From Anaerococcus tetradius ATCC 35098 (GTDB lineage Bacteria > Bacillota > Clostridia > Tissierellales > Peptoniphilaceae): 64,000 nucleotides of DNA. The notes beneath the pieces are model-generated. The model was not told where the DNA came from. It saw only the letters and a list, made by a program, of their open reading frames with translations, and did no database searches. This document shows positions 61,866 to 64,000 of this stretch, piece by piece. Numbering within the stretch: position 1 is the first letter of the stretch; each line of letters begins with the position of its first letter. Both the position numbers and the translations under genes were made by a program. Where the stretch lies: contig NZ_GG666296.1 of assembly GCF_000159095.1 (NCBI RefSeq), positions 336,720 through 400,719 of the forward strand, written 5' to 3'.

Positions 61866-63236
61866 ATGAAAATCGAAAAGAATACCGATGTAAGTATTGA
61901 TAATATTTACAAACTTGAAGGTAGAGTACCTGTTTCTAAGGCAATTCCGTTCGGCCTACAACACGTACTAGCGATGTTTGTTTCTAACCTAGTTCCAATT
62001 ATAATCGTAGTTGGAGCTGCAACTAAGGCCCACCCAGAACTTCAAATTGACTTACCAATGCTAATTCAAAATGCAATGTTTGTAGCAGGTCTTGGATCAC
62101 TTATCCAACTTTATCCAGTATGGAAGATTGGTGCAAAGCTTCCAGTAATAATGGGAGTTAGTTTTTCTTTCCTAGCTTCTCTTTTGTATGTAGCTACTAC
62201 ATATAATTATCCAACAATGATTGGTGCAGTTATAGTTGGTGGCTGTATAGAAGGAAGCCTTGGTCTTTGTGCTAAGTATTGGAGAAAGTTTGTTTCTCCT
62301 ATAGTTTCTGCCTGTGTAGTTACAACGATTGGTTTCTCCATACTTAATGTAGGTGCAGCTTCCTTCGGTGGTGGACATGGAGCAGCAGATTTTGGATCAA
62401 CACAAAATTTAATCATAGGCACAGTTACTTTGGTAGCATGTTTATTATTTAATATTTATGCAAAAGGTTTTTGGAAGCGACTTTCTGTATTATTTGGTCT
62501 AATCGTAGGTTATATACTTTCTGTATTTTTGGGAAAGATTGATTTTGGACCAATACTTAGTGCAAAATTCTTATCTATACCACAATTTATGCCATTCAAG
62601 CCAGAGTTTAATTTAAATGCTATTATAGCTCTTGTTGTAGTATATCTCGTTTCAGCAGCTGAAACTATAGGCGATACTACAGCAGTTTGTGTGGGTGGTT
62701 TAGGAAGAGATATAACTGAAAGAGAAGTACAAGGTTCCCTTGCTTGTGATGGTTTCCTAAGTGCTGTATCTGGACTATTCGGATGTACACCAATCACTTC
62801 ATTTAGCCAAAACGTTGGTCTTGTTGCAATGACAAAGGTAGTAAATAGATTTACCATAAGATTTGGTGCTTTGACTCTAATTCTTGCAGCTTTGTTCCCA
62901 AAAATAGGAGCATTCTTCTCAACCCTACCAGAGCCAGTTCTTGGTGGTTGTACAATTATGATGTTCGGTTCAATTGTTGTAAGTGGTATGAATATGATTG
63001 CTAGATGTGGTTTCACATCAAGAAATACTACAATAGCATCCCTTTCTCTAAGTATGGGTATTGGTTTTACACAAGTGCCAGAAATATTTAAGGAATTCCC
63101 ACCTCTATTAAGAGATGTATTTTCAGCAAACCCAGTAGCAAATGTATTTGTAATTGCCCTAGTGCTAACATTCCTACTTCCAAAAGTTAAAAAGGAAGAA
63201 GAAATGGAAATAGCAATAGATATTGAAGAAAAATAA
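61866..63236 (+). CDS. NCS2 purine permease 3
   Basis: 456 residues, about 14 membrane helices, TM8 SAAETIGDTTAVCVGG, TM10 signature QNVGLVAMTK. Closest in context to the xanthine-dehydrogenase-family gene that follows. Many Phe/Gly residues and a Cys-rich set of helices distinguish it from the other two. A strong terminator follows. Confidence 0.88.
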   Translation: MKIEKNTDVSIDNIYKLEGRVPVSKAIPFGLQHVLAMFVSNLVPIIIVVGAATKAHPELQIDLPMLIQNAMFVAGLGSLIQLYPVWKIGAKLPVIMGVSFSFLASLLYVATTYNYPTMIGAVIVGGCIEGSLGLCAKYWRKFVSPIVSACVVTTIGFSILNVGAASFGGGHGAADFGSTQNLIIGTVTLVACLLFNIYAKGFWKRLSVLFGLIVGYILSVFLGKIDFGPILSAKFLSIPQFMPFKPEFNLNAIIALVVVYLVSAAETIGDTTAVCVGGLGRDITEREVQGSLACDGFLSAVSGLFGCTPITSFSQNVGLVAMTKVVNRFTIRFGALTLILAALFPKIGAFFSTLPEPVLGGCTIMMFGSIVVSGMNMIARCGFTSRNTTIASLSLSMGIGFTQVPEIFKEFPPLLRDVFSANPVANVFVIALVLTFLLPKVKKEEEMEIAIDIEEK

Positions 63237-63237
63237 C

Positions 63238-63264
63238 AAAAATTGGGGATTTTCCCCAATTTTT
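63238..63264 (+). terminator. Terminator of permease 3
   Basis: AAAAATTGGGG pairs perfectly with CCCCAATTTTT around five bases, directly after the stop. A second small GC hairpin (CCCC-ATCT-GGGG, 63267-63278) follows. Confidence 0.9.
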
Positions 63265-63323
63265 GCCCCATCTGGGGTATACATATAAAAGGGATTGCAA
63301 ATATAAATTAATATATAAATATT

Positions 63324-63420
63324 TCTAAAATATATTCTTGCATCTAATAGTATATTTTAGATGTCTTTATACAAGCGGAAAAAGCTTGAAGGCTTGCTTT
63401 ATTTTTTCGCAGATTATAAT
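63324..63420 (+). promoter_or_regulatory. Leader of the xanthine-dehydrogenase gene with mutually exclusive hairpins
   Basis: TCTAAAATATA (63324-63334) pairs perfectly with TATATTTTAGA (63351-63361), while CATCTAA (63341-63347) pairs with TTAGATG (63357-63363); both cannot form at once. Further on, CAAGC/GCTTG and a GCGGAAAAA...TTTTTTCGC pairing (63374-63410) are possible. No known riboswitch core is recognised. Confidence 0.4.
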
Positions 63421-63473
63421 CCAAGCGAGTCGAAATTCTTACAAATTAACTTATTGTCGATAGGAGGTTAAGT

Positions 63474-64000
63474 ATGTACGTAGGAAAAGATGTGAAAAGA
63501 GTAGATGCTTTCGATAAGGTAACTGGAAGAGCAAAGTTTGCTGAAGACTTGATGCCTAAAGATTGCTACACTGCAAAAATATTGCATTCTACTATAGGAC
63601 ATGGTCGAGTAGTAAGCTTTGATCTTGAAGAAGCAAAGAAAGTGCCAGGGGTTATCAAAATAGTAACTTGTTTTGATGTACCAAAGCATTGCTTTCCAAC
63701 TGCAGGTCACCCTTGGTCAACAGAAAAAGCCCACCAAGATATAGCTGATAGGAGATTGCTAAATGAGCATGTGAGATATTTTGGTGATGATATTGCAGCA
63801 GTAATAGCCCTAGATGAAGTTTCTGCCAAACAAGCCTTAAAGAAAATCAAGGTAGAGTATGAAGAATATGAGGTAAAAACTGATGTTTTCGATGCTATGA
63901 AGGATGTAAGCCATCCAATTCATGAAGAAAACCCAGACAATATTCTAAAGCATACTACTAATATCAGAGGAAATTTCGAAGAAGCTATTAAGGAAGAAGG
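63474..64000 (+). CDS. Xanthine dehydrogenase family, molybdopterin-binding subunit, 3' end outside the window
   Basis: 176 residues are visible to the right edge. AGGAGG lies six bases before the ATG. The N-terminus MYVGKDVKRVDAFDKVTGRA and KFAEDL is the start of the a/b hammerhead domain of the large Mo subunit, followed by GVIKIVTCFDVP and VRYFGDDIAAVIALDE. The Mo-site motifs lie beyond the window. In this context it is probably a (seleno)molybdenum hydroxylase acting on xanthine, hypoxanthine or uric acid. Confidence 0.88.
   Translation, partial: MYVGKDVKRVDAFDKVTGRAKFAEDLMPKDCYTAKILHSTIGHGRVVSFDLEEAKKVPGVIKIVTCFDVPKHCFPTAGHPWSTEKAHQDIADRRLLNEHVRYFGDDIAAVIALDEVSAKQALKKIKVEYEEYEVKTDVFDAMKDVSHPIHEENPDNILKHTTNIRGNFEEAIKEE

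Overview
The window comes from a low-GC, Gram-positive anaerobe of the Bacillota. Sortase-anchored pilins, glutamine synthetase III, an ECF transporter core, AzlCD and an anaerobic purine-degradation set together fit a Gram-positive anaerobic coccus (Tissierellia, Peptoniphilaceae, Anaerococcus-like). The genus is an inference, because no rRNA or other marker gene lies in the window.

Layout. (1) 1-14771 is one giant cell-wall adhesin, open from the left edge: at least 4,922 residues with ten SpaA/Cna-B modules, MSCRAMM-like modules, a block of six GP(L/I)T repeats and an unusual LPRASG sorting signal. (2) 14772-16190 has no gene. It holds two 398-bp-offset direct repeats built from 36-bp units and hairpins, then a promoter enclosed by a perfect 18-bp inverted repeat (a candidate invertible promoter), then a structured leader for a major pilin at 16191-18434. 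(3) 18500-21870 is accessory DNA: a small membrane protein, an AAA ATPase with a frameshifted TOPRIM-like partner (a decayed defence-like pair), and insertion-sequence scars. (4) 21878-29679 holds mgtA, a small transcription unit, glnN, an HPrK/PEPCK-like P-loop protein and azlCD. (5) 29798-42386 is housekeeping: a COG2509 oxidoreductase, a hydrolase, an rRNA methyltransferase with an apparently leaderless message, a YkuD transpeptidase with a probable ATT start, ecfA1-ecfA2-ecfT-truA, a DUF4097 protein, recQ and asnA. (6) 42540-48396 is a tight molybdate uptake and molybdenum-cofactor operon (modABC, moaA, moaC, MOSC, molybdopterin-binding protein, MogA/MoaB). (7) A divergent GntR/FCD regulator at 48456-49148 faces dpaL-ygeW-ygeY-arcC, followed by ygfK-ssnA, three NCS2 purine permeases and, cut by the right edge, the molybdenum subunit of a xanthine-dehydrogenase-family enzyme.

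Blocks 6 and 7 read as one physiological unit. Molybdate is imported and built into cofactor, the cofactor serves a molybdenum hydroxylase acting on purines, the permeases bring purines in, and SsnA, YgeW, YgeY, DpaL, YgfK and carbamate kinase take the products toward ammonia, carbon units and ATP. A consensus promoter, a cre-like box and a 12-bp palindrome in front of dpaL suggest control by carbon catabolite repression and by the neighbouring GntR protein. The most unusual local structures are the candidate invertible promoter of the pilin, the giant adhesin with its undescribed repeat block, and the decayed ATPase/TOPRIM pair.
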